Shown one piece after another: positions 8,366 to 16,210 of a DNA stretch of 64,000 bases (the first letter of the stretch is position 1; each line of letters opens with the position of its first letter). The notes beneath the pieces are model-generated. The model made no database searches and was not told where the DNA came from. It was given only the letters and a program-made list of their open reading frames with translations. The position numbers were made by a program, and so were the translations under genes. Source of the stretch: a virus; the IMG/VR virus record IMGVR_UViG_3300008116_000054, positions 34,369 to 98,368 of that record. One strand, 5' to 3'.

Positions 8366-8749
8366 TTATTGGCCCATCATCTTCATATCTGGGTGACCAG
8401 CAAGACGAGCGAGTTCGGTCGTCGTGTCACCGGCTTCGAGGACTACGTCGTTAGTGAAGCGGGTGCAGCAAGCGAGTACTGCAAGGTCTGAGGCGTTCAC
8501 AAAGATGGCTGCGATGCTGTTTTCGCCGGCTGCACCTTTGATCTTGATCGTCCCTGGGTTGCCGATGCCGATACCTAGGAAAGGAGATGTTGTGTCGTTG
8601 ATGCCGCCCATCGGGGACTGGATCGACGCGTCTGTGTAGCTGATGGTCAAACCAGCTGCTGTAACTGAGGTAGCATTTCGAGTAGCCGCAACGCCTACTG
8701 CGTCGAGGTTTCTCTTAATTTTGTCGAGTACTTGAACTGGATTGCTCAT
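8366..8749 (-). CDS. Small head protein, possible decoration protein, 127 aa
   Basis: First gene of the scaffold-capsid operon, preceded by Shine-Dalgarno AAAGGAG. After a short helical start the protein has Thr/Gly/Ala-rich beta-type sequence (SPFLGIGIGNPGTIKIKG) with two adjacent cysteines (ACCTRF). Small beta-rich proteins in this position often coat the capsid or form part of the neck, but no family was recognised, so the role is inferred from position. Confidence 0.6.
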   Translation of the reverse strand: MSNPVQVLDKIKRNLDAVGVAATRNATSVTAAGLTISYTDASIQSPMGGINDTTSPFLGIGIGNPGTIKIKGAAGENSIAAIFVNASDLAVLACCTRFTNDVVLEAGDTTTELARLAGHPDMKMMGQ

Positions 8750-8753
8750 TTTT

Positions 8754-8820
8754 CACTCCTTTAAGTGAATGCATTTAAACATTCGTAATTTACTATATCA
8801 CGCTGCTGTAGTTAAGCAGC
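8754..8820 (-). promoter_or_regulatory. Structured leader of the capsid operon
   Basis: Between the promoter-like site and the first capsid-operon gene are three inverted repeats: GCTGC/GCAGC (8802-8820), GAATG/CATTC (8767-8784) and CACT/AGTG (8754-8767). The last carries the AAAGGAG ribosome site in its loop. Such a leader could stabilise the abundant late mRNA or gate translation. Confidence 0.4.
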
Positions 8821-8837
8821 AAACCTATAACCTCAAG

Positions 8838-8844
8838 ATTATAC
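8838..8844 (-). promoter_or_regulatory. GTATAAT promoter-like site of the capsid operon
   Basis: Minus-strand GATAGTATAAT about 90 bases upstream of the 127-aa gene; the five bases before TATAAT (GATAG) match those at the 2977 site. There is no clear -35 box. It lies just downstream of the HNH gene ending at 8868. Confidence 0.55.
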
Positions 8845-8867
8845 TATCGCTAGTAGTATGCTTTATT

Positions 8868-9512
8868 TTAAATTAGTCTGTCTTTCTTGGAAAGATTGTC
8901 AAACTCCCACAGCGGTTGTAAGTTTTTATAATTGCAGGCTTTGTTGAATTCGTCAGGATTCGACAGGTCGAACGAGCTCAATGGAATGATGTGGTCTATG
9001 TTCCATTTTCCATCGCCTTTGCCCCAGTTGTCCCACGACATACCAGGCTGGAACATCTCGGCCAGGTGCGACTTGAGCTCCTCTATCGAGCAGCCAAGCG
9101 AGGACACCGCCGATCCGGTCTTGGCGCAGTTTTTTATCGCGGAGTTTAAGCGAGACCTTATCACCTTCAACATCCTGAAGTTTAGATCATTTTCATAGCG
9201 GTCTTTATAGTACTGCTTGCCGTTCTTCTCGTACCAGGCGCGATTCAGCCCTTTTATTGTATCTTTGTTCTCTGATCTCCACTTGGCATGTTTGGCCAGC
9301 AGCATATCTTTGTTGTCTTTGTAGTAGTCTGATCTTATCTTGCGCTTCTCTTCTTCGGTCATCGGCGTCGGTATGTCGCCCTTGCTGTAGTTTTGCTTAT
9401 AGAAAGCCCTATTGCACTGCTTGCAGGAAGGGCGCTTTCCGTCGGATCTTTTGTTGTCTCCTGCAAAACTATCTAAACTCTTAGACTCTTTACACTTACT
9501 GCACGTCTTCAT
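8868..9512 (-). CDS. HNH homing endonuclease (zinc-ribbon N-terminus)
   Basis: A 214-residue HNH nuclease. The N-terminus is a zinc ribbon with CSKC at residues 4-7 and CKQC near 30. The HNH core at about 125-205 reads LGCSIEELKSHL, then QPGMSWDNWGKG, WNIDHIIPLSSF and NLQPLWEFDNLSKKD, in which the DH pair and final N/H-type positions are the metal site. Its first codons resemble those of the HNH gene at 49169 (both ATGAAGAC-TGCA), so they are paralogues. It sits between the protease and the capsid operon promoter, a typical homing insertion beside conserved head genes. Confidence 0.85.
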   Translation of the reverse strand: MKTCSKCKESKSLDSFAGDNKRSDGKRPSCKQCNRAFYKQNYSKGDIPTPMTEEEKRKIRSDYYKDNKDMLLAKHAKWRSENKDTIKGLNRAWYEKNGKQYYKDRYENDLNFRMLKVIRSRLNSAIKNCAKTGSAVSSLGCSIEELKSHLAEMFQPGMSWDNWGKGDGKWNIDHIIPLSSFDLSNPDEFNKACNYKNLQPLWEFDNLSKKDRLI

Positions 9513-9519
9513 GCTATGA

Positions 9520-10407
9520 TCACTTGTGCGATATAAAGAACTTTGCCAATGTGTCGAACGGCAGACTCTTGCCGCAGGATCGGCATTTCACTTGGTATTT
9601 CATGTACGGCTGCTCTTTTCCGCAAGCCGGGCAGTCGATATACTTGAAAGTCCTTGATCCTTCTACGCTCTCGGTCTGAAACACTCCGCCCCCGGTGAGG
9701 CTGGTGGGCGATCCTGCTCCGCCGTAACCAGCGGTTAGGGCTTTATCTAATCTACTGTTTTTTTTTAAGCCATCAACTATGTCGTGGATCTTCTCGATGT
9801 TGCCGCGGATCTTGGCGATCGAGGACCTCTGGGAAAGGTCGATAAGGGCCGGGACGTTGACTGTAGCATACGGCGCGTAGGATTTGATCAGGTCGATCTC
9901 GTCGAGCGTTGGGGCAGACTTAGCGAGGTCTAGGCCTTCGACTAGGGTGGCGTTGTTTGCCGGCGTAAACGTAAGCGCTAGCCCCCTGATCTTTGTCCTG
10001 GCCAGTATACGTTCGTCCTTCTTGCCGCGTTCGACGATGCCGCCTTCGACCGAGCATTTCATCTTAAGCGGAGAATCAGTTCTGAACTGGTGCTTGATTA
10101 TAGCGGCAGCGGCTTTGGCAGAGCGATGGTCTTCGTCGTCGAAGAGTAGACCTTCTGTGTAGATATACGGTGCCTTTATCTTGTTCCAGTAGTATCTGTG
10201 ACGATCGGTATCGCAGTCTTCTAAACCAAAGATCTTCTTTACACCAGTAATACGACCGATTACATCAGGTAACTTATTAGAATGGTTATCATTTATTATG
10301 CCACGACCAGCTTCAAGTTCTGAAATATCAGCGCCTCCAACATCAAGGATCTCGCCTTGTGTATCTCGTAGCTGGGATCCAGCAACTGCATCAAATTTTG
10401 TGGCCAC
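9520..10407 (-). CDS. Prohead maturation protease with C-terminal zinc ribbon
   Basis: A 295-residue protease of the phage prohead type (T4 gp21-like/herpes assemblin fold). The likely catalytic His is H42 in NDNHSNKLPDVIGRI and the nucleophile S119 in MKCSVEGG; GLALTFTPANNA follows as in this family. Residues 220-250 nearly duplicate residues 26-55 of the major capsid protein (22 of 31 identical, no gaps), which suggests a self-processing site or capsid-binding peptide. The C-terminus is a zinc ribbon (C259, C262, C275, C278). The start is GTG with GGGAG 8 bases upstream. It should cleave scaffold and capsid inside the prohead. Confidence 0.85.
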   Translation of the reverse strand: MATKFDAVAGSQLRDTQGEILDVGGADISELEAGRGIINDNHSNKLPDVIGRITGVKKIFGLEDCDTDRHRYYWNKIKAPYIYTEGLLFDDEDHRSAKAAAAIIKHQFRTDSPLKMKCSVEGGIVERGKKDERILARTKIRGLALTFTPANNATLVEGLDLAKSAPTLDEIDLIKSYAPYATVNVPALIDLSQRSSIAKIRGNIEKIHDIVDGLKKNSRLDKALTAGYGGAGSPTSLTGGGVFQTESVEGSRTFKYIDCPACGKEQPYMKYQVKCRSCGKSLPFDTLAKFFISHK

Positions 10408-10432
10408 TATAGATCTCCCTACCTTACTATCT

Positions 10433-11209
10433 TTATAGATTGTACCACTTAGGTTTATCTATCCACTCTCGCCCCAGAAGTTTTTGGCATATGTCTTCTC
10501 CCTCTGGGGTTTTAAAATCATTCTTAGTCCTGTTATCGATCGCCCACATCGGCCTCAAGTTTGTGTAATGCTGTAACTTTATTAGCTCTTCTTCGTTCTG
10601 CGCTTGAGAGCAAGGACATATATGATCGATGTCCCAGCCATCTGGTCCACGTTTGCCTTTATTTTTCCAACTCATGCCAGGCTGCCACAGCGACTCTATG
10701 TGCTTAAGCACTTCGTCTATAGGCATACCAAGCATATCCGCGGATTTTTGAGTTTTCTTATATTGCTTGCCTATAGCCATGCCGATGCACGTCCGCAGCG
10801 ATCTTTTGTAATAGACATGATTCCTAGAGACCGGTCTACAACACGACGATATGCCGCCGCACTTAAAGGATGACTCGTTGAAGCTTTTCTCGCTGCCGCA
10901 AACTTCGCAGCGACAATTGTACGTGCGACCAGAATAAGAGAAAACCACCCATGAACCGTTAGCAAGACCGACTACAGTAGAGCCGCGGGTTGAGTTGTGT
11001 CGTTCTATTGTTTCTCTTATTTTTAAGCAGCCGCAAGATTTAGACTTGCCGTATCGCAGGCAGGCATAGCTTGTTTCGTGTTCTTTTCCGCAGTCGCATA
11101 AGCATTTAAAGCGTCTATTTTGACGATCGGTACTTGTTTCTTCTACGACAACCAGTTGACCAAATCTAGTGCCAGCTTCTATCTCTACGTAGTTCCAAGC
11201 TTTCCTCAT
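10433..11209 (-). CDS. HNH homing endonuclease with two zinc-binding N-terminal segments
   Basis: A 258-residue HNH endonuclease. It has CLCDCG...SCGCL and CRCEVCG...SSCC cysteine groups in the first 115 residues, probably DNA-binding. The HNH region contains LWQPGMSWKNKG, WDIDHICPCSQ and NLRPMWAIDN. A stretch of 24 residues beginning DHICPCSQAQNEEEL is identical in the HNH protein at 20609 apart from its last variable position, so the two are recent relatives. ATG at 11209 is chosen because GAGG lies 5 bases upstream; the in-frame GTG at 11215 falls inside that ribosome site. It is inserted between the protease and upstream genes with its own promoter-like site. Confidence 0.85.
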   Translation of the reverse strand: MRKAWNYVEIEAGTRFGQLVVVEETSTDRQNRRFKCLCDCGKEHETSYACLRYGKSKSCGCLKIRETIERHNSTRGSTVVGLANGSWVVFSYSGRTYNCRCEVCGSEKSFNESSFKCGGISSCCRPVSRNHVYYKRSLRTCIGMAIGKQYKKTQKSADMLGMPIDEVLKHIESLWQPGMSWKNKGKRGPDGWDIDHICPCSQAQNEEELIKLQHYTNLRPMWAIDNRTKNDFKTPEGEDICQKLLGREWIDKPKWYNL

Positions 11210-11218
11210 ATACACCTC

Positions 11219-11243
11219 AATAATAAAAATAGCCTAAATAGGC
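11219..11243 (-). promoter_or_regulatory. Hairpin plus T-run in the leader of the HNH gene at 10433
   Basis: Palindrome GCCTAAATAGGC (11232-11243) followed on the minus strand by TATTTTTATTATT (11219-11231). It resembles a weak intrinsic terminator or attenuator placed between the promoter-like site and the start codon. Confidence 0.35.
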
Positions 11244-11249
11244 ATCTTT

Positions 11250-11256
11250 ATTATAC
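11250..11256 (-). promoter_or_regulatory. GTATAAT promoter-like site
   Basis: Minus-strand GTATAAT 41 bases upstream of the ATG at 11209. It could drive the HNH gene and the protease behind it. No -35 box recognised. Confidence 0.5.
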
Positions 11257-11282
11257 CATATCAAAGCCTTACGCTGACACTG

Positions 11283-11696
11283 CTACTCGCAGTATATGCT
11301 GTCGTCGCTTATCGATGAGTCCTCTATGACGCTCTCGTCGTTGAACAATGACTTCAGCTCTGCCACGCTGGTCTTGTCTTGAAGCTTAGCGATTGATTTC
11401 TCTGATGTTTTCTTGACGGTGTCTACGGAGATCTGCAGGAGCGCGGCGATGTCGAGGTCGGACGAGGGTGAGTCGTACATGAAGTGGGCCTCGTACTTGA
11501 ACCAGCAGTATCCTGAAAGTTGGTGCGCGATGGCCCAGGGGCAGCCCGGCATCCTTGCCTCTTCGTCTTCTGTGGGTTCACGACCAAGTGCCTTTATGGT
11601 CTTCAGCCTAAGCACGGCCAAAGGGCACCACGTGTCCGGCAGCGCCTTAAGCTGCCTCGGGCATCTGGCCTTGAATCTTTTGTCCAGATCACCCAC
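11283..11696 (-). CDS. Helix-turn-helix protein, sigma-region-4-like, 137 aa
   Basis: The C-terminal half contains SSDLDIAALLQISVDTVKKTSEKSIAKLQ (about 78-106), which has the spacing of a sigma-70 region 4.2 or LuxR-type helix-turn-helix. The N-terminal half (CPLAVLRLKTIKALG, MPGCPWAIAHQLSGYCWFKY) is a cysteine/aromatic segment I have seen described only as hypothetical phage protein. The start is GTG with GAGGGA upstream. The adjacent HNH gene ends one base before this start and begins with the same codons (GTG GGY GAT CTR), suggesting that the HNH gene invaded the 5' end of this gene. A transcriptional role is inferred. Confidence 0.55.
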   Translation of the reverse strand: MGDLDKRFKARCPRQLKALPDTWCPLAVLRLKTIKALGREPTEDEEARMPGCPWAIAHQLSGYCWFKYEAHFMYDSPSSDLDIAALLQISVDTVKKTSEKSIAKLQDKTSVAELKSLFNDESVIEDSSISDDSIYCE

Positions 11697-11697
11697 T

Positions 11698-12348
11698 TTA
11701 AGTTCCCTCTCTTTTGTTTTCTTGTGAGGTTTTTAATAAGTGGTCGTTTTCCCAAATAGGCTGAGTATTCTTATAGTTATGCAAATCTAAATTACTATAA
11801 TCTGTACTTAATGGAATTATATGATCTATGTGCCATCCATTTATACCATAGTTTTCCCAAGTCATGCCGGGTAAGAATTTAGATTCTAAGTATTTTATAT
11901 AAAAATCCATAGAGCAACCTAAGTATTCAACAATAGACATAGACTTATTGCTTTTTAATGCTCTTTTGAGTCTACTTTTAATATTTTCACGAATCTTTGA
12001 GGGTGTGTGAGTTTTCTTTCTATTGTTTTGATATTTTATTTTCTTAGTTCTTCTATTTTCTTTCGAGCAGGTTTCACACAATACACGCCTAGATCCTTTT
12101 AGAGCAACGTTTCCGCATGCACATTTTTTAGGCACTTTAGGTCTAAGGACCTTAAGTTCTTTATATTTATTTGATTTTGCTTCCGATATTTTGCGAACTC
12201 TATCTGGATCATTTGCTCTACGAATTTGTTCGTTTATTTTCCAATCTTGTTTTCTTTTATCTTTATAGCAATTGCTACACAGCCTATATCTTTTATGAGA
12301 TACAGGCTGTCCGCATGTGCATTGCTGATTAAATTCTAGATCGCCCAC
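11698..12348 (-). CDS. HNH homing endonuclease, A+T-rich
   Basis: A 216-residue HNH protein, strikingly more A+T-rich than its neighbours, which indicates recent arrival. It has two cysteine clusters (CTCGQ...LCSNC and CACGN...LCETC), then a basic region. The HNH core has YLGCSMDFYIKYLE, LPGMTWENYG, WHIDHIIPLSTD and NTQPIWENDHLLK. The start is GTG with GAGGATT upstream. The first four codons copy the start of the gene it precedes (MGDL in both), and its stop overlaps that gene's ribosome site, so the insertion leaves the target gene expressible. Confidence 0.85.
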   Translation of the reverse strand: MGDLEFNQQCTCGQPVSHKRYRLCSNCYKDKRKQDWKINEQIRRANDPDRVRKISEAKSNKYKELKVLRPKVPKKCACGNVALKGSRRVLCETCSKENRRTKKIKYQNNRKKTHTPSKIRENIKSRLKRALKSNKSMSIVEYLGCSMDFYIKYLESKFLPGMTWENYGINGWHIDHIIPLSTDYSNLDLHNYKNTQPIWENDHLLKTSQENKREGT

Positions 12349-12397
12349 TGAATCCTCACTTTACGTCTGCTTTTTTGCGCAGTCAGCAAAGTTATAC

Positions 12398-12562
12398 TCA
12401 CGAAAGGTCTATCGGACCCCCGCAGCACGGGCACTCCAGCGTCTTTGTTCCTGTTTTCCATATTGTTATCTGCTGATGGCGGCAGGATCGGCATTCGAGA
12501 AAACCGACGCACCATATGCGTCGGTAGTCGTCTAGGTTGAAGAGGTTCTCTTCGTCAGACAT
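12398..12562 (-). CDS. Small zinc-ribbon protein, 54 aa
   Basis: A short frame from ATG (12562) to TGA (12398), encoding MSDEENLFNLDDYRRIWCVG followed by two CxxC pairs (ECRSC and ECPCC) 22 residues apart, the layout of a zinc ribbon. The acidic N-terminus and single ribbon suggest a protein- or nucleic-acid-binding accessory factor. It begins 13 bases after the upstream gene's stop and fits the operon. It is not a fragment of any neighbour. Confidence 0.65.
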   Translation of the reverse strand: MSDEENLFNLDDYRRIWCVGFLECRSCRHQQITIWKTGTKTLECPCCGGPIDLS

Positions 12563-12574
12563 CTTTGAAGCCTA

Positions 12575-12778
12575 TCAGGGAAAGAGCTGGTGGCACTTCA
12601 TCTCGATCAGCGGCAGGGCTTCTGCACCCATGGTCTGAACGTGCATGTCTACGCAGCGGTCGCGGTAGACGTGGCGGTCTAATCGGTTAAGGACCTCGTC
12701 TCCTAGCAGGAACCCGACCACCAGGGCCAGGATCGTCGCCGACGCGTATCGCAGTAAAACTTTTAGATCTACTTTCAT
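12575..12778 (-). CDS. Single-pass membrane protein, 67 aa
   Basis: One hydrophobic segment near the N-terminus (YASATILALVVGFLLG) followed by a charged region with two cysteines (C43 and C62 approximately). The start is the ATG at 12778 that overlaps the preceding gene's TGA (TGATG), with AGAGG upstream. Orientation and role are unknown; small inner-membrane phage proteins of this type can affect lysis, host takeover or exclusion. Confidence 0.6.
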   Translation of the reverse strand: MKVDLKVLLRYASATILALVVGFLLGDEVLNRLDRHVYRDRCVDMHVQTMGAEALPLIEMKCHQLFP

Positions 12779-13362
12779 CACTGTGCCTCTGCTTGCTGGG
12801 TTGTTGCCTTAGGTGCCGACCTGACACCGATAAGCTCTACGATGTGGCGTGATCCGTTGATGCTCGTCTCGACCGTGTGGCCGACGGACTTGCCCAGGAA
12901 ACCGTCCACGATGTCCTTGTTAGAGATCTCGCTCAGCGCGGTCTTTGACCTGAAGATGCCTCTGTCTTCGGGCTCGTCGGGCGTCGTCGACGTGATGATG
13001 ACGATGTCCTCAGGAGAGGACACGACCGTGGCGGCTTCCAGTCCGCGAGCGGTGTCGTCTCGGTCCGACGCCGACTGCCAGTCCTCGAGCTTGAACCTGT
13101 CTGCCTCTTTTGCTAGTAGGGTCTTGTCTACGTTCAGCGTAGAGACGATCGCGTTTAGCTTGTACTGGGTGTCGTTCAGCGCCCCGTAGAAGCGGGTAAG
13201 ATCGTCCTGCATCGGGCGGAGCTGCTCCATCAGCTGCTTCATCAGCGCCTGATTTACTCTGATGGCCAAGGAAAGGTTCGTGGCCTCTTTCTCGAGGGCT
13301 TCGAGTCTCTCCGAGGTGCTCACTACTCGTTTCTTGTTCTTGTGGTCCATAATTCTCATCAT
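12778..13362 (-). CDS. Coiled-coil protein, 194 aa, unknown
   Basis: Residues about 15-85 form a long amphipathic coiled coil (SERLEALEKEATNLSLAIRV and onward); the C-terminal part is mixed, with a small folded segment GHTVETSINGSRHIVELIGV. Two in-frame ATGs (13362, 13359) follow the strong GGGAGG ribosome site; the second has the better spacing. It lies in the operon between the kinase and the small membrane protein. No family recognised. Confidence 0.55.
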   Translation of the reverse strand: MMRIMDHKNKKRVVSTSERLEALEKEATNLSLAIRVNQALMKQLMEQLRPMQDDLTRFYGALNDTQYKLNAIVSTLNVDKTLLAKEADRFKLEDWQSASDRDDTARGLEAATVVSSPEDIVIITSTTPDEPEDRGIFRSKTALSEISNKDIVDGFLGKSVGHTVETSINGSRHIVELIGVRSAPKATTQQAEAQ

Positions 13363-13381
13363 GCCTCCCGGTTTATGTTGA

Positions 13382-14200
13382 TCAAGCTCGCTTCTCGCGG
13401 ACTCGGTCTGCTAGTGCCTTAAGTATGGCGATGTCTTCTGTAGACAGCTGAGGAACGGATCTGCCGGTACCCAGCAGCTGGGCCAGCTCTACGTTCAAGA
13501 ACTCTCTGATCTTGTTCTCGATGATCTCGTACTCGTTGCCCTTGCGCTTGATGATCCTTGACGACAGGATATCGTTGATCGCGTTGGCTTGCTGCAGCTT
13601 GAGCTGCTCTGGCGTTAGCTTGGATGTAGTGTCTATCTTCACGACGTTTGACTCTGGAAGTTTTTCCTGTGCCTGTGCCATATCTTCTACCTTCTCGGGT
13701 GTTGACGTCTTGGCTTCATTGAGTATCGGGGCGATGTCTTGCTTAGTCAGTTTTACGAAACCGTACTTATAGGCAAGCGCATCGTAGAGCTGAATGGCAG
13801 AATCAAAGTCTGTTCGCGTCAGGGGCTCGTTGTTGTCGACGCACCTTTTCCAGTGCGCCTCGATGTTGTCATCGTACATCAGGATGCGGGTGACGTCGTT
13901 CTGCTGCTCGATCTCGCGAAGGATCTCTAGATCGTCGTCTGAGAGTAGCGGATTTCGCCGGTATACGTAAGGCCACACGCACTCACCGTAGTGCGATCTG
14001 TCTAGTACGACATCTTGCCCAGACAATGACACTAGGGTATCGATCATATCGTCAAGATATGATGGCCCAGTGTAGCCTGGCTGGTAGTATTTTTTATCAG
14101 GAGCGGAGAAATGAATGTAGCGGTAGCCTTGGGCCTCATATGCTTTCGCAAGCGTACTCTTGCCCGAACGATCGATGCCTTCGATTATGATCAGAGCCAT
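13382..14200 (-). CDS. Thymidylate-kinase-like P-loop kinase with C-terminal helical extension
   Basis: MALIIIEGIDRSGKST gives a Walker A loop (GIDRSGKS) typical of dTMP kinase and related deoxynucleoside-monophosphate kinases; QDVVLDRSHYGECVWPYVYRR supplies the DRS motif and LTRTDFDSAIQLYDALAYKY the lid/adenine region. Residues after about 165 are a linker and a helical extension (LTPEQLKLQQANAINDIL..., ELAQLLG) absent from standard kinases. ATG at 14200 is preceded by GGAGG, so the upstream in-frame start at 14212 is rejected. A dNTP-supply role is likely for the domain, but its place in a head-gene operon is unusual. Confidence 0.75.
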   Translation of the reverse strand: MALIIIEGIDRSGKSTLAKAYEAQGYRYIHFSAPDKKYYQPGYTGPSYLDDMIDTLVSLSGQDVVLDRSHYGECVWPYVYRRNPLLSDDDLEILREIEQQNDVTRILMYDDNIEAHWKRCVDNNEPLTRTDFDSAIQLYDALAYKYGFVKLTKQDIAPILNEAKTSTPEKVEDMAQAQEKLPESNVVKIDTTSKLTPEQLKLQQANAINDILSSRIIKRKGNEYEIIENKIREFLNVELAQLLGTGRSVPQLSTEDIAILKALADRVREKRA

Positions 14201-14219
14201 ATAGACCTCCATGCATCAT

Positions 14220-14226
14220 ATTATAC
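14220..14226 (-). promoter_or_regulatory. GTATAAT promoter-like site
   Basis: Minus-strand TGTGTATAAT 20 bases upstream of the kinase ATG, in the gap after the portal gene. The same heptamer occurs at the other sites; no clear -35. Confidence 0.5.
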
Positions 14227-14251
14227 ACATGGGATCTATATGTTTGAGATG

Positions 14252-16171
14252 TCACTCTTTTTCGGCTTCTGCGGCGGCGTTTATCGGGTTGCGCATGACC
14301 TGGCCTTCTACGCTTCCAGCTCGAGTTGCGCCGTACTGCTTAGCGGATTCCTGAAGCTGCTGTACAGGAGACTCTTGCTTGCTGTGCCGAACCGCTGCCT
14401 GAGCATCTGCTTGTTTTTGTTTTTCCGCTTGGCCGTCAGCTGCCTGTTGTTGGGATTCTAACTGTTGCTGCTGCATTTCCATCTGTTGCTGCTGTTGATC
14501 TTTTGCTTCTTTATGGGCCTGCTTTGTCATAAGCAGATTTTGAAATTGAAGGAACATAGGATCGCCTGGTAGATATTTTAATTCATTTCTATTTGTTGCT
14601 CCAGTATCACCCAGAAAGAACTCACGTTGCTCTCCCTTGGTCATCATCTTGTCTACAAGAGTCCAGAACGACTGATTAAGAGGAAGATCTGCAATTGGAT
14701 GACTAAGGGGTTTTTTGTCTTCATTTTTCAGAAGATCGTTCATAGAAGCAAAAACTGTCTGCTGCGCTTGTCTGAGCGATATATCTGTCTGAGGTGTATC
14801 GTCCGTGTAGCCTACGAACTTGAACTTATAGCGCTCTGCCAGCGTTTTGTCCAGCGCAGGAACGACATCTTGGTTTATCAGGTCCTCGATGAAGAACAGT
14901 ATCGGCAGCAGACCACGCTCGCGAGAGTACGTGATCTTGAACTGGCCTGACTCTTTGGCCTGAGAGGCCGCGCGACCGTTCGCCGTGGTAAGGTAGTCGA
15001 GGCCGACCTCGATGGGGTCGATCTGGAACTGCGCGCATATGCTTCGCATGATGTGGGAGTTGAAGTTGATGTACTCCATCTCCTTGGCCGAACCAGACAT
15101 CGGTATCCACTGCACGTCGTCTAGGCCGGCGACTATAGGCGTCCGCCAAGCATTGTTGGATCCTGATATAGTGTTGTAGAACTGACGACGGAAAGATGCA
15201 AGAGTGTTCTGAGTAACCGTGCCCTTAAGGTGTAGTATTCCTCGTGCAGCGTAGCCATGGGTGAAGTAGTTCGCATTGTATGATTCCACGTTAAGGTGGT
15301 TCGTGATCATTATCACCGACTGCTCGACCATGGATATGGCGTAACCGTTCGAGTCTGCAAAGTTCTTGGGATTGAACAGCTTGAAGATCATGTCCTCGTC
15401 GCCGAAGACGTTGAGGACTCGGTTGTCGACCGACTGCTGGACGTACTTGAAGTACTCGATCTCGGGCGTGTTTACGTGGCCGCGGTTAGACGAGTCGTTG
15501 TCGGATCTTTTCTTGTGATACAGGTCTACGGCGACCTTGGCCTGGCCCTCTACCGTGGCTCGGTTGATGTTGGGGTTTACCTTGTAGACCGTCTCCGCGG
15601 GCAGGGGACGGAACCTGTGAAGGCCGCCTTTCCTGGTCAGGACCTTCTCGCACGCGATGTGGCCGAAGCAGAGCGCGTCCCACACGATGAGCTTGACGAA
15701 CTCGCCGAAGAGCATCTCCTCGCCGCGAGGCGTTCCGTCTATGCGACCGCAGTGGTAGACGAAGTCTTCCAGCATGCGGATGTTGTCGATGTCTTCCTGA
15801 GACATGGCCGAGTGGTCTGTCTTGACGAACTTGTATCCCATGTCGAAGCGCTTGTGCTGGGGGCGAGAGAACCTCAGGACCGTATCGCAGCGGATCTGAA
15901 GGATCGTGTTCACGAGCCAGTCGCGCATCGATATCTCGCGCAGGGTTCTGTTAGATATGCGAGAGACCCTGCTCTTTGAGAGAAAGTAGTTGTGGACCGC
16001 GTGGTCGTAGAACGGGTCGGTCAGTATGGCCTTGGCGCCTACGAGCTCGCCGGTGCCCGGCTGACTTTGGGATTTGTCTGGCGCGTCGTCTGCGTCGACT
16101 TTTGTTAAGTCCTCTATGTCCTTGCGAATCGAGTCGGTAACCGCTTTCTTGATATCTTCAATCCAAGACAT
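14252..16171 (-). CDS. Portal protein
   Basis: A 639-residue protein immediately after the large terminase, the classic portal position. The middle shows portal-family flavour: SMRDWLVNTILQIRCDTVLR, LIVWDALCFGHIACEKVLTR, FRPLPAETVYKVNP, DMIFKLFNPKNF, and a late SREGLLPILFFIEDLINQDVVP stretch. The C-terminal 100 residues are very glutamine-rich (QQQQQMEMQQQQL), likely a flexible or coiled tail facing the head interior. It should form the dodecameric DNA entry ring that binds terminase and the neck. It is preceded by a promoter-like site at 16201. Confidence 0.88.
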   Translation of the reverse strand: MSWIEDIKKAVTDSIRKDIEDLTKVDADDAPDKSQSQPGTGELVGAKAILTDPFYDHAVHNYFLSKSRVSRISNRTLREISMRDWLVNTILQIRCDTVLRFSRPQHKRFDMGYKFVKTDHSAMSQEDIDNIRMLEDFVYHCGRIDGTPRGEEMLFGEFVKLIVWDALCFGHIACEKVLTRKGGLHRFRPLPAETVYKVNPNINRATVEGQAKVAVDLYHKKRSDNDSSNRGHVNTPEIEYFKYVQQSVDNRVLNVFGDEDMIFKLFNPKNFADSNGYAISMVEQSVIMITNHLNVESYNANYFTHGYAARGILHLKGTVTQNTLASFRRQFYNTISGSNNAWRTPIVAGLDDVQWIPMSGSAKEMEYINFNSHIMRSICAQFQIDPIEVGLDYLTTANGRAASQAKESGQFKITYSRERGLLPILFFIEDLINQDVVPALDKTLAERYKFKFVGYTDDTPQTDISLRQAQQTVFASMNDLLKNEDKKPLSHPIADLPLNQSFWTLVDKMMTKGEQREFFLGDTGATNRNELKYLPGDPMFLQFQNLLMTKQAHKEAKDQQQQQMEMQQQQLESQQQAADGQAEKQKQADAQAAVRHSKQESPVQQLQESAKQYGATRAGSVEGQVMRNPINAAAEAEKE

Positions 16172-16200
16172 AAAGTCTCCAATAATATGCGCTTTTATTT

Positions 16201-16207
16201 ATTATAC
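16201..16207 (-). promoter_or_regulatory. GTATAAT promoter-like site of portal
   Basis: Minus-strand TTGATAAGTATAAT, 29 bases upstream of the portal ATG, in the short gap after terminase. Confidence 0.5.
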
Positions 16208-16210
16208 TTA

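Noticed and set aside
15296-15979. Plus-strand open frame of 227 codons
   Set aside because: Antisense to the portal gene and V/L/D/R-rich as expected for a reverse-frame shadow.
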